From: Pleurotus djamor
Taxonomy: Eukaryota > Basidiomycota > Agaricomycetes > Agaricales > Pleurotaceae
NCBI GenBank assembly: GCA_029747585.1
Contig: JAPEVF010000260.1
Span: 1 to 57,861 of the forward strand
DNA length: 57,861 bases
Direction of reading: 5' to 3'
In this document: piece after piece, positions 1 to 10,290 of the stretch
Position numbering within the stretch: the first letter of the stretch is position 1
Layout: each line of letters opens with the position of its first letter
The notes under the pieces: generated by a model
Seen by the model: only the letters and a program-made list of their open reading frames with translations
Databases searched by the model: none
What the model was told of the DNA's origin: nothing
Position numbers and translations under genes: made by a program

Positions 1-1
1 A

Positions 2-256
2 AATCCCGAGGCTCGACTGGAACCCAAATCAGCTCATTCCTATTCAACTCCTTTACCAATTGTAGGGCGATCAGGTCCGGGATCGGAACCAGGAATCGCG
101 GCACCTAGTGCTGGTAGCGTTTTGGGCAGGGGTAATCAAGTGTCGACTGTGTATGAGGATCAGGAGACAGCTTCAGGGAGGAGTGCTGGGGTGTTGGATA
201 TTGCTAGCCCCAATGGGCCGCCGCCTTCGTATCATAATGATAGGTCGTCAAACTAG
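2..256 (+). CDS. 3' end of an unidentified protein gene (5' part outside window)
   Basis: Frame 2 is open from the window edge to a TAG at 254-256, giving about 84 residues. The segment is rich in Ser, Gly and Pro, has no predicted helix-rich domain, and ends with GPPPSYHNDRSSN. Its PPxY-like PPPSY element near the C-terminus resembles the tails of membrane or adaptor proteins bound by WW domains. That similarity is inference only. No start, promoter or domain is visible, so the function is unknown. The bases after the stop (257-521) look like 3' UTR and the promoter of the next gene. Confidence 0.55.
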   Translation, partial: NPEARLEPKSAHSYSTPLPIVGRSGPGSEPGIAAPSAGSVLGRGNQVSTVYEDQETASGRSAGVLDIASPNGPPPSYHNDRSSN

Positions 257-521
257 TCACTATGTATCCCCAAGGTTTGCTTGTGGGCGATCATATGCGT
301 CGTATATTTTCTTTTGTCCCATTGCAAAACTCAGATGCCGTAGAGGCGGCGCAGGTACTACTCTTACTGATATACTGCACGTCTATCAATCCAGTGGACA
401 TCCTGCGCACTGGGGCTTGACGAATCTTGTACTTTGAAGGCCCCTGAGGCTCCTGAAATTAGAAGGTCAGAGATAATCTGTGCCTGAGTCAGGATCACCA
501 TCTTGATCAGATCCAACGACC

Positions 522-1022
522 ATGGCCCCTTCAGAGTTCTCTTTGCGTCTCCAGCACGGTGGGCTCCGTGGCTCTCACTACTCTATGACAACTGATCCAA
601 GCGTATGAGCAGGTATCACTGGTGGCTTTGCCCCACCCACCCCAAACGCAATCCATACTGTCACCAAGGCAGAGAACAACACGCAGAATTTATTCATCAC
701 GTCTGCAGTGCGACCTGATGGGACACCCCATCTTGAAGATGCGCTTCCAAAGAACTTGGCACATGATGATAACGTGAACACTCTTGTCGAAGAGCTCCAT
801 GGCATTTTGAAGTCCATCCCCACTGAGTCACCTCCTGGTAGCGAAGATATCTATGGGCTTGACACCAGCATTGCATGGGGGAGCGAAGACTTACAGTGGT
901 GTAATGGGGGTCCTCAAGGCTGTGGTGGAGGAGAGAGCTTTGTCAAGGCGTCTGAGGAAGACAAGCAGAAGTTCAGCAGGGCCGTCGCGATTGTGAAAGA
1001 GCTCGTCGACAAGGCTGCTTAA
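522..1022 (+). pseudogene. Small unknown gene interrupted by an in-frame TGA at codon 29
   Basis: An ATG at 522 opens a frame that runs to TAA at 1020-1022 (166 codons) with one stop, TGA at 606-608. The residues on both sides read as one protein: an N-terminus containing GGLRGSHYSM, then ITGGFAPPTPNAIHTVTKAE, and a helical Lys/Glu-rich end with KQKFSRAVAIVKELVDKAA. No GT-AG intron of normal size removes the stop. CGA to TGA is the simplest change, a C-to-T at a CpG site. I do not recognise the family. Alternatives are a sequencing error, or a shorter protein starting at the internal ATG 708. It lies head-to-tail upstream of ARP5. Confidence 0.5.
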
Positions 1023-1294
1023 ATCGTCATACGTCGCATGAAATAACGATTTTTATGTATTGTACCACCCATATTTAAATAATCTTCTCGTGGATGTAAT
1101 CCGCAGCTGTGTAGGACCACCAAGGACCACAATGTCAACACATGGACACTGTCGTACGGAATAGGAAGGTCGCTTTCCTAATCAGGAAGTCCGTACACGA
1201 CCTGTCACAGCGGTGGTCACACTGTGCGCAAGGTTTGGAAGCGCCCATAAAGTTGAAATGTTACACATCTTCTTCTGTTCTCTCTTGCGAAACC

Positions 1295-4177
1295 ATGGAT
1301 ACACCCGATGCACCTCCAGAAATCTTTCACTTACCAGCTTCATCGCTGCCCCAACTTCGACCATACGACACACCGTATGACGACCATCGGGGCACTGAAA
1401 TACCACTTGTTATTGACAATGGGTCGACAAACTTACGCTTCGGCTTTGCCTCGGATAACAACCCATGTACCAACTTGAATATCGTTGCGAAGTACAAGGA
1501 ACGACGAACGAACAAGCCCCTTCTGTTATTCGGTGACGCGATTGATGCCGAAAGTGGTGCACGGAGTCAAGCCAAAATACCATGGGAAGGGGATGTACTG
1601 CTCAACTTTGATGCCTTGGTGTGTTGCGTTCAGTCAATTCTTTTCAGCGTCACCTATTGTATGGAATGAGGTTTAGGAAAACGCCATGGACTACGCGTTC
1701 ATCAAGTTGAAGCTTGACACGCAGACAGTGGAACATCCCATTCTAATGACGGAACGGTTAAGTTCGCCACTACACTCAAGAGCTCGTATGTTCTCGATAT
1801 ATGGTCCCCCTTTGCAACAACTGATGATATCTCTAGTCACGTCCGAGCTGATGTTTGAGCAGTACAGAGTCCCCTCGCTGACGTACTGCGTGGATGCTGT
1901 CATGTCGTTTTATTACAACAACAACGGTTCCACTAGTGCAGACGGGCTTGCAATTTCATTCAACACTGCGTCGACATCCGTTATCCCAATTCTCAATGGC
2001 AGAGGGATCATGAGCAAGGCCAAACGGTATGTCCTCGTCACTTGTACCAGCCTGGAAGCTGACTCTAGAACAAGGATACCTTGGGGTGCATCACAGGCCT
2101 CCGACTATCTACTCAAACTGATACAACTCAAGTACCCCAACTTCCCAACCAGAGTGACCAACATCCAGTCAAGTGTACGCTCCTTTCGTTCTAGCCTCAC
2201 CTAGTTCTTGACGCCCTCCTTGTATCTCAGTGGATGCTCCAAACCCATTGCGAATTCTCTCCAGACTATGTGTCGCTCCTTCGCCAGCTCGCAGACCCTT
2301 TGAACATGCGCGCTGCCTCACACATCATTCAATTCCCATTTGTCCAACCGATTACAGAGGAGAAAACTGAGGAAGAGCTCGCCCGTATTGCGGAGAAGCG
2401 TAAAGAGCAAGGCAAAAAGCTCCAAGAAATTGCTGCGACCAAAAGAGCAGAAAAGGTTTGTTTTTTGATTAATATCTACGACTCTTCTTACTTTCCTGGT
2501 GAATAGTTGCTACAGAAGGAAACGGACCTGAAATATCTGACGGACCTCAAAGATCGGCGGAGTGAGGTCTCAAAACGAGAGTGGATTGTTTGTTTAGTTC
2601 CTCGCATTGCACGATTCGATTGACTAAGCTTCGAAAATTGTAGAATACTCTTCAAAGTGAAGGCTTTGAAGACGAGGCTAGTCTGGACGATACCATCAAG
2701 AAATTGGAAGGTGACCTCAAGAAGGCGCGGAAGAAGGACGCTGATACCGAGGAACCCATAGTAAGCCGCTTACTGCATGAAAGCTGAAGATGATGCCTGA
2801 TGTGATTTACGCTTAGGAAGAGCCTTCCTTCCCATTGGTGGATGTTCCAGACGCAGATGTTCGTTTCTTGTATTCATCTCTTTTCCCTCTTTCTAATTTC
2901 CAATATCACAACAGCTCGACGAAGACGAATTNAAAAGAGAAGAAGAAACAGAAGCTTTTAAAAGCTGGGTTTGAAGCTCGAGCTCGAGCTAGGAAGGAGA
3001 AAGAGAAGGAGCGCGAAGAAAAAGAACGTGAAGAAAACGAGGACGAGGACGAACGGAAAAATGACTTCTCCGAGTGGGCGAGAAAGAAGAGGGCCGACCA
3101 TGAGGTAGGTGTGGTCTCTCATATGACTCTCACCTTTCCTTGAGACTTCATCTTCGTAGGCGTTGATGTCCAGGATCAGGGATCGTGTGCGAAGGAGAGC
3201 TGCGCTGAGTGACCGGAAAAGTGCTGCTGCGCAAGCGCGTATGAAGAATATCGCCAGCCTTGCTGCGGATGATCGTGTATCTAAGAAGAAGAGAAAAGGT
3301 GGAGGCGGTGAGATTTACTCGGCTTCTGCTTCGTGCCTCGGTACTGAACATTACCCTAGAGGATACGTTCGGTGCAGACGACGCAGACTGGGCAATTTAT
3401 AGGAAAATAGTAACTGTCCCCCTCTCCGCCATGTCTCCTACTGTGCTCACATTACTCTAGAATATCGCCGCTGCATCTTCGGACGAGGAAGAGGATTACA
3501 CACAACTACAAGCTGTCGAAGCTAAACTCCTCGAGCATGATCCTTCCTTTACGGCTCAACACACCCACGCGTCTATATTGTCGCAACGATCAGCACTGAT
3601 ATCAGCGTTCCGACCTATCTATGAAGACGGCGATGTCGAAGGTGAGCCCAGTTCCATCATATCAAAAGCTCGATTTGACAGGAAGCCACAGGACATGCAC
3701 GTATCCATCTCAACACCGAAAGGTGGCGGGTCTGCGAGACCTGGTTTTCTCCTGGTATGGCTGGGGTGGACTCTGCTGGCCTAGGGGAAGTGTTACAAAA
3801 TGTCATATCGACGTTCTCCGAAACCGAAAAGGCTAAGTTGGTCAATGTGAGTCCTGCCCAGAAACGTTCTCATTATGTGTCTAATTCGGTGGTTGTTGTA
3901 GAACGTCTTTTGTACTGGCAGCCCATCCTGTCTCCCAGGATTGGCACCGAGACTCCAAGCGACGTTGCGGCCCATCATGGCGCCCGAGATGACCATCAAC
4001 ATCAAACGCGCGGAGAACGGAGCGTTGGACGCGTGGCGAGGCATGGCCCATTTTGCCCGAACAGACGAATTTAAGAACAGTGATTTTGCGGTCACAAGGG
4101 AAGAGTACGAAGAATGGGGTGGTGAAAGGATCAAGAGATGGTGGGGAGGGAATTGGAATAGTAGCTTTGTCCCATGA
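1295..4177 (+). CDS. ARP5: Actin-related protein 5 (INO80 chromatin-remodelling subunit)
   Basis: Arp5 binds Ies6 in the nuclear INO80 remodeller and couples ATP hydrolysis to nucleosome sliding. I read 14 exons: 1295-1618, 1677-1785, 1837-2026, about 2069-2174, 2231-2455, 2507-2587, 2644-2760, 2817-2858, 2915-3104, 3160-3307, 3360-3409, 3461-3641, 3692-3846 and 3902-4177. Family marks are the actin phosphate-1 motif VIDNGSTNLRFGF, the block VEHPILMTE, and the long charged coiled-coil insert (EKTEEELARIAEKRKEQGKK) peculiar to Arp5. The marks continue with GFEARARARKEKEKE, DADWAIYRKI and a C-terminus with REEYEEWGGERIKRWW. ATG 1295 is chosen because the upstream in-frame ATG at 1142 adds an unlike leader. 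The N at 2932 makes an apparent frameshift in exon 9; reading without it restores the conserved LDEDELKEKKKQKLLKAG block, so it is probably an assembly artefact. The last eight codons recur at 13895 (see duplication). Confidence 0.93.
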
Positions 4178-4568
4178 GGAGGTGAGAACACCGATGATCT
4201 TCTTCGTTGCGTCCAGGAGCCAGTGGCAGGAGGGTATAAGTACCTGAAGTCGTTGTGAAGTGGTCATATCTCAGTCCATACGGATAGGAGTAATGTTCAA
4301 GAACAAGACGATGATTTGAGCAAATGTAGGTTGGAAAGAACATTAGAAACTATTGCAGGAACCGGAATGTTGGTCGTGAGCAGGGACTAGAAAAGCTGAC
4401 GCGGCTAGCCTAACCCTATAGGCCACACGTTCGCACACCGGTCGGACTAGCCACATAAGATCGATCTCAACGTTTTAATACTTAACTGCGACACCCTCAT
4501 TGATCATTCGATAAAAGCTGGGCTGTGTACAATTCAGGTTATTTAGATCCTCTTCATTCAAGGTCAAG

Positions 4569-4624
4569 GTTAGTCTTCTGCTCATAAGACAGTCGAACAC
4601 TTTTCGAACAATGCTTGATTTCAG
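4569..4624 (+). other. Probable 5' UTR intron of the orphan gene, copy 1
   Basis: A GTTAGT donor at 4569 and a polypyrimidine/TTTCAG acceptor ending at 4624 lie five bases before the ATG at 4630. The same layout occurs in copy 2 before ATG 14345. Splicing it out also removes the out-of-frame ATG at 4611. This is inference from splice signals only. Confidence 0.4.
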
Positions 4625-4629
4625 TAACG

Positions 4630-5259
4630 ATGGACTTCAATCACGGCCCCTGGCCTGAGTACATCATGCGGTCTTTCTTCATCGCTGGGTCCTCCAGCGC
4701 CACCTCAGAAAGCCCATTCTATGGGTCTTGGAACCGCTTCCTGAATTCCTTGTTCCCTTTTGACACAAGTTTCGAAGTTCACCCCCAGTATCACCCTTCA
4801 TCAACTTCTCGCGACGCTTACGATTTCGTCGTCACTCTTACAGTTTTCATCCACTCGACCCCTGTTTTCATAGTTGGAGTGAAACCCCCTTCCGACTTCC
4901 GTTTCCCATCCAAGCGGGCCGGGGCCGATACTCAACTACGTGAACGATTCTTGGATTCTTCCCCGAATCTCAAGATTCCCGTCTTGCACGCAGTCTCAGC
5001 TTTCGGCACCAAATTGGCATTTTACAAGTATACTAAGGCCACAACGGTAACCGAGCCTGCCAAGATTCAGCCTCACCCAGAGCTCACTACGGAGACGGCT
5101 CCAGCTGAGTGGTGGTGCTGGGATTTACTGGAAGCTGAAGGCGCAGCGAAGTTCCGAGAAATCATTGACGACGTAAAGTTAATGTGCTCTGATGTCTCGC
5201 TTGAGGATTTTGGCAATGGTACGAGCAAACGATTGATCGCATTAACTTCGTCTACATAA
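4630..5259 (+). CDS. Orphan basidiomycete protein, copy 1 (possible PD-(D/E)XK-like fold)
   Basis: An intronless frame of 209 codons runs from ATG 4630 (MDFNHGPWPEY) to TAA. The upstream in-frame TTG at 4615 is not a likely start. The protein has a hydrophobic strand pair, DAYDFVVTLTVFIHS then TPVFIVGVKPPSDFRF, followed by QLRERFLDS and a conserved LHAVSAFGTKLAFYKY block. The C-terminus has WCWDLLEAEGAAKFREII. The D-x(n)-hydrophobic-xxK-PP pattern resembles PD-(D/E)XK nuclease-fold proteins, but the position expected to hold E or D before the Lys is Gly (VGVK). Any nuclease activity is therefore doubtful. Similar proteins seem to be common and expanded in Agaricomycetes, though I cannot name a family. 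It differs from copy 2 only in the last third. Confidence 0.7.
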   Translation: MDFNHGPWPEYIMRSFFIAGSSSATSESPFYGSWNRFLNSLFPFDTSFEVHPQYHPSSTSRDAYDFVVTLTVFIHSTPVFIVGVKPPSDFRFPSKRAGADTQLRERFLDSSPNLKIPVLHAVSAFGTKLAFYKYTKATTVTEPAKIQPHPELTTETAPAEWWCWDLLEAEGAAKFREIIDDVKLMCSDVSLEDFGNGTSKRLIALTSST

Positions 5260-5702
5260 TCTTGTTCTTTTCCGACAGCATGAAACTGGGGCGGAACGTT
5301 TATGCAATAGGAAGATGCACGATTGAAGAAAGATGACAGTGGATGGGACGGTACATACAATGCGAGGATACAACATTCACCACATGTCACTACCCACAAG
5401 TACAATCCACGTTAACAGTAATCGATTCATAGCCTGGTAAACACACTTGAGTCGTTATATATAAATCGATTCACAAGTACAAGGCTCCCTTGACATGTCT
5501 CCAGGTCCACGGACTTTCGTGAGAGGAACCACGTGTTCTCGGAGAACGAGCCCTAGACTGAGTGGCTCTCTTAGATACTCTACTTTCTTTTGCTGGTCAT
5601 CTTTCACTGCCCTTCTAATTGCCTTGTATGTTCAAGGCAACCTAGATGATATTTGCCGATATCTGAGCACATGTTCTAGCTTCCCGTTAGTACCAAGTAT
5701 CG
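5260..5702. other. Intergenic region between orphan gene and SEC4-like copy 1
   Basis: This holds the 3' UTR of the orphan gene and the upstream region of the GTPase gene. No coding frame is supported. It is the least conserved part of the duplication: the matching interval 14966-15385 shares only short islands such as the block just before the GTPase ATG. Confidence 0.5.
5456..5465 (+). promoter_or_regulatory. TATA-like element upstream of SEC4-like copy 1
   Basis: TATATATAAA lies about 240 bp before the ATG at 5703. I do not see it at the matching place in copy 2. It is a plausible core promoter, but the distance to the start codon is long unless there is a long 5' UTR. Confidence 0.3.
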
Positions 5703-6506
<804 letters not shown>

Positions 6507-7397
6507 GTACATGCAGGTAGACTAAGTACAAGACCAACTACAAGGAGAGGAGAAGGAAGGGGGGGGAAGGATATGGACATCGGTACGGACAGCATAACAA
6601 CGGGGAAGGGGGAATAGATGCTCGAACCCATCTCTGAACCCCTCCTTATATACACCCAGCCACGTCAGTCCCAAGACTTGCGCACTGACCACAGGTAAAT
6701 TTTTCTCCCCTCTGCCCTCGGCTACGGTTTCGCCTCCGTGTCTAGTCCCTCTGTAGCTCCGTAAAAATAATTTTTATCCGCTACGTAATTTCCTTCAACA
6801 CGTCACTGCACCCGAAAATACACACACAAGCCCACTCTCGAAATTATCTCAGACTTGGAAAACCAAATTTTATTTCAAATTGTGAGACTACAAGCCTATC
6901 TGTTCTGCGAGCTCAATTCTCAGTCGGCTCATCAATGTCGAGTCCAGTCAACTAGTGCTTGTAGTCGACTTCATCGGCGGTGTCACCGAGACCACTCCCA
7001 ATCCAGCTTGTACTCTATTCCGCACGGCCCTTAATCGCCTCCCTTTTGCTCGAAACCTTGAGACTCTACGAGAACGTAGAGTCCATCGGCTCTGTGAAGA
7101 GTCGAGTGCTTGTAAACTCGTACCGCCGAGTCCCTGCCGTTGTAAAGCTACGAACTTGCTGCTAGATCTTGAGGGGCGGCGAGACAGATGTGGGAAGGGG
7201 AGGGGAGGAAGTTGGTAGCAGGGAGCGCCTGGGAGCAAAAACGGCGGCCAGGCGTCGAAAAGCGAGATTTTTGAGGCGGTTCGGCGAGTTTTGAAGCCGA
7301 AAATCTCCAAAAATAAGAGCAGAAAGTGCAACGGACTACGCACCTTTTCTGAGTTCCCCTCTCCCTCTCCGCGCCATGCTTCAGGTTGGAAGGGACC

Positions 7398-7890
7398 GAC
7401 AAAATGGAGCCGATCCATATAGTCATCATTGTTCTGCGAGGCGAAATGGCCGGAAACGAGAGGATGCGCGAGTGTTGCTTCGAAGGGAGGAGAGGTGGAG
7501 GAGGATACGAGCGGGTGCGGGGATCCATGGGAGCGATAAAATGGAGCATTTCTGTATATACATTGTCGTTCAGCGTCACGGAAGCGGTTCAAATGGCAAA
7601 CTTACTTGTTCCCAATGGTAACGCTGACCTTGCAAGCGTAGTACGGGTAAAATGGAGAATTTCTGTATATACATCATGTTTCAGCGAAAGAAATGAATAG
7701 AGAAGGTATGTGGCTTACCTGAGAGTTCCAGTACAAAAATGAGAGCAAAACGGCGGTCTCTCGTGTCCAATTCCAAGGGTTGAGTCCCGAGGCGCTTCCT
7801 TCTGGATTCCAGCTCAAAGAAGATCAGGTAATTTTGCTACCGATAAAATGGAGCATTTCTGTATAGTCATCGATGATCAGCGCAAAGTAG
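7398..7890 (+). repeat. Four dispersed copies of a ~46 bp module
   Basis: The module has a core (G/T)ATAAAATGGAGCATTTC, then GTATA(TA/G)CATC and a conserved TCAGCG. It occurs at about 7537, 7648 and 7844, with a more divergent copy at about 7401. Spacings are roughly 136, 111 and 196 bp, so it is not a simple tandem array. Sequences between the copies are unrelated. The last three copies keep the ATGGAG core and the 3' TCAGCG. Confidence 0.7.
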
Positions 7891-8108
7891 CCAAGAAAAA
7901 GTAGGGATGAACTTACAACTCAAGAGGGGATGCCAGACTCGGGGAATTTATACGAAGACGTCGAGTCCACGCCCTCCAAGAAAGATGGAGAGAGCTGAGA
8001 CCAAAGACAGGGAAGGAGCGGAAGAGAAGAGAAGAGAGGAAGGAAGGATGAGACAACGACGAAAACGTCGAGTCCATCGGTTCCGTGAGAAGAGAGAACA
8101 AGTCCAAA

Positions 8109-8175
8109 AATGCGGGGGAAAATCCCGCACATTTAGAGTGGACCAGTATTTATGTGCTGCATGCCTTACAGCACG
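8109..8175. other. Two adjacent short hairpins
   Basis: TGCGGG...CCCGCA (about 8111-8129) has a 6-7 bp stem with a short loop. It is followed by GTGCTG...CAGCAC (about 8155-8175), a 6 bp stem. No T-tract or gene end is nearby, and eukaryotic terminators do not work this way, so no function is claimed. Confidence 0.35.
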
Positions 8176-8829
8176 ATAGGCAGGGAAGACGTGGGCGGTG
8201 AAACGGATAATGGTGGTGGTGGTGAGGAGGAAAGGGACGATGTTCAAAGTCCGATAGGGAAGCGCCGCCCAAGTCCATCAGGGGCCCGCAACTCAGGGCC
8301 TGACGAACTTGCAAACTCACCATCCCCGTCGCAAATTCTACAACTTCTGCTGGTGTAGCACGATTGAATAGATGTAGATGCATAGCTGAGACTCGATGCC
8401 AGAGTGCCAGTAGAGAAATTTCGGTCGCGGGAAGAATTTTTGTCCAACTCAGATCGCTCCTTTCCTGCTCCTATTCCCTCTCCTCCTCATCGTTCCTCGT
8501 CAAATCCATCTTCCACATCGCCCAGCTCATGCACCAGCTGCAAGAATAGACGCCCATAGTACTCCTGAGACGTGGACCAGTCGATGACTGCCAGCAGAAC
8601 TCGACCAGGGACAACGGCAATTGATTGAATGCAACCCTCTCCTCATCGTACTATTCGCCCCGTTCTCTCGTTTCGAGCGGGCTCTTGGCTCACTAGTGTG
8701 TGGGTCCCTCGGCGCTAGAACCCTTCGCTTAACTCTTAGCCGACTTCCTGCCCTTACACAAAATTTTCTGCGGCCTCTAGACTCGCGTTTACTCGGAAAC
8801 GCACGATTACACTCACCTCGCCGTCTCCC

Positions 8830-9004
8830 TATAAATACCAGGCTAACTTTGCGTCAAACTCATCATCAGCTCTCCCATCTTCTCTCCTCTCTTCTACTCT
8901 TCTCTCCTCTCCTCTCACTCTCTCACGTACCGTCTCAACAACGACAACGACAACCACGACACCCACTCATCTCTGACCTCACGAATTTCTACCTCCAAGT
9001 TGAT
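8830..9004 (+). promoter_or_regulatory. Core promoter with TATA box and CT-rich start region
   Basis: TATAAATA at 8830-8837 is followed by a strong pyrimidine-rich stretch (about 8868-8930, TCTCTCC repeats) and a CAACAACGACAACGACAA-type leader, then ATG at 9005. This is the usual layout of a highly expressed filamentous fungal gene. The ATG is followed after only 14 bases by a perfect GTAAGT donor. The promoter looks intact, although no convincing protein can be read downstream. Confidence 0.55.
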
Positions 9005-9112
9005 ATGCGTCATCTCTGGTAAGTATTTATTTCTGATACTGAGCTTAGTATCATTTACTGATTTCATTTCGTTTTGAATAAAGACGTTGCCTTCCTCACT
9101 AGATCCATTTTG

Positions 9113-9310
9113 CAAGTAGTCTCGTAACTACGAGATTTCGGTCATTGACTTTTGTTCACCCTTGGTACCGCATCAATAACCATCAGGTCAGTTTCTTTCA
9201 TTTTTGATTATCATCACCCAGCTAACCAAGTCAACCTCGATAGATTCACTTGCGACTAGTCTAGTAACTCTGAGATTTCGGTCATTGAGACTTTGGTTCG
9301 CACTTGGTAA
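9113..9310 (+). repeat. Two-copy ~50 bp direct repeat
   Basis: The blocks at about 9114-9166 and 9255-9308 share AGTCT(C/A)GTAACT, then GAGATTTCGGTCATTGA and a TTG(T/G)TTC...CTTGGTA ending. The second copy ends exactly at a GTAAGT donor. Spacing is about 140 bp. They look like duplicated exon-like units of the chain that starts at 9005. Confidence 0.65.
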
Positions 9311-9689
9311 GTCATGGTCACACTTTGTATGGATAAATCATCTAATGAATTTTATTTAGGTTTTATACACTCAGTATTCTACCTAACAGGTGTCGTCGCC
9401 GTCGTCGTCGACAGTGAGGGGAACAGCTTCGGCACCGTGGACAACGATGAGCACGAAGACAAGGTATGTACATAATCGCTTACCGGACATGCCCTGAACT
9501 GACCCCATCCCGATCGTACACCCTCCGTTCCGCTTCCTCCGTAGCTTCTCCATTGTCCTCCATAAGCGAGCCGACCGATCACACGGCAGGCTAGACTCGC
9601 AAACTAGGACTCAGTGAGTAATGACCTCATTTCTCCAATTTCGTAACAACACTCACTTTGCTTAGGTTGTCTTCACTTTCCGTAGCCCT

Positions 9690-10290
9690 CACCAACGGCC
9701 TCGAGTACACCTACTCGTCTATGTACCTGTGAGTAATCGGCTAGATTTATTTTTTTTTGTGCATCTCACTAACCTTGATCCTTGTCCCTTTTCGTTCCCA
9801 CAACCTCCCCAACGACCTCGAATACGCCTACTCATCCCCATCTGCCTACACCTCCACCTTCACTCGCGCTCCAAGACTCGGTTTCGTACCTGACTTCGGA
9901 CCCCGAGCATCCCTGAATAATCTCGGTTCAACGCCACGTCGGACTATTTCGGTGAGTAATGACTTCATTCTTCATCTAATGCATGTTTACTTACCTCGTT
10001 TGCAGAGTCCTATAGATCTCGGGGCCTCACAAACGGCCTCGAATACACCTACTCATCCCCATCTGCCTACACTGCAGATCGCAGAATGAGTTCTACAAGG
10101 GGAAACTGCCGGCGGGTAAGCAAATTCAGTCAAGTTCACGCACAAAGAGTACTTACCAACCACCTTCCTTTCAGGGTTTAACAGATCTCGAGGTCTCACC
10201 AACGACCTCGAGTACACTTACTCATCCCCATCTGCCTACACTGCAGATCAGGGAATGAGTTCTGCAAGGGGAAAGTGCGCACACGTAAGT
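9690..10290 (+). repeat. Four-copy repeat encoding an LEYTYSS-type peptide
   Basis: Copies start near 9690, 9808, 10028 and 10198. They share AACG(G/A)CCTCGA(G/A)TAC followed by ACTCATCCCCATCTGCCTAC in three of the four. Read in one frame, they give variants of LTN(D/G)LEYTYSSPSAYTAD. The last two copies (period about 170 bp) also share the bases up to a GTAAG donor and the CACGCACAAAGA(G/A)TACTTACC intron. Differences between copies are partly silent in this frame, which hints at past coding selection. Confidence 0.65.

Larger units (their letters stand above)
6507..8829. other. Non-coding, repeat-bearing stretch after SEC4-like copy 1
   Basis: No gene is supported over 2.3 kb. Long open frames here (for example minus strand 6948-7592) are low-complexity, lack recognisable domains and cover the short repeats described separately. 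Phrases such as GAGTCCATCGG(C/T)TC(T/C)GTGA recur near 7078 and 8070, suggesting decayed repeats. Two small hairpins lie at 8109-8175. Confidence 0.45.

Noticed and set aside
1142..1294. Upstream in-frame ATG at 1142 as ARP5 start
   Set aside because: The added 51 residues are Cys/Arg-rich and unlike Arp5 N-termini; ATG 1295 gives the usual short leader before the actin fold.
3793..4267. Minus-strand ORFs overlapping the end of ARP5
   Set aside because: They are shadows of the ARP5 final exons, whose family motifs are clear on the plus strand.
6948..7592. 214-codon minus-strand ORF
   Set aside because: Low-complexity Arg/Ser/Pro content, no ATG context or splice logic, and it overlaps the short dispersed repeats; it reads as chance.
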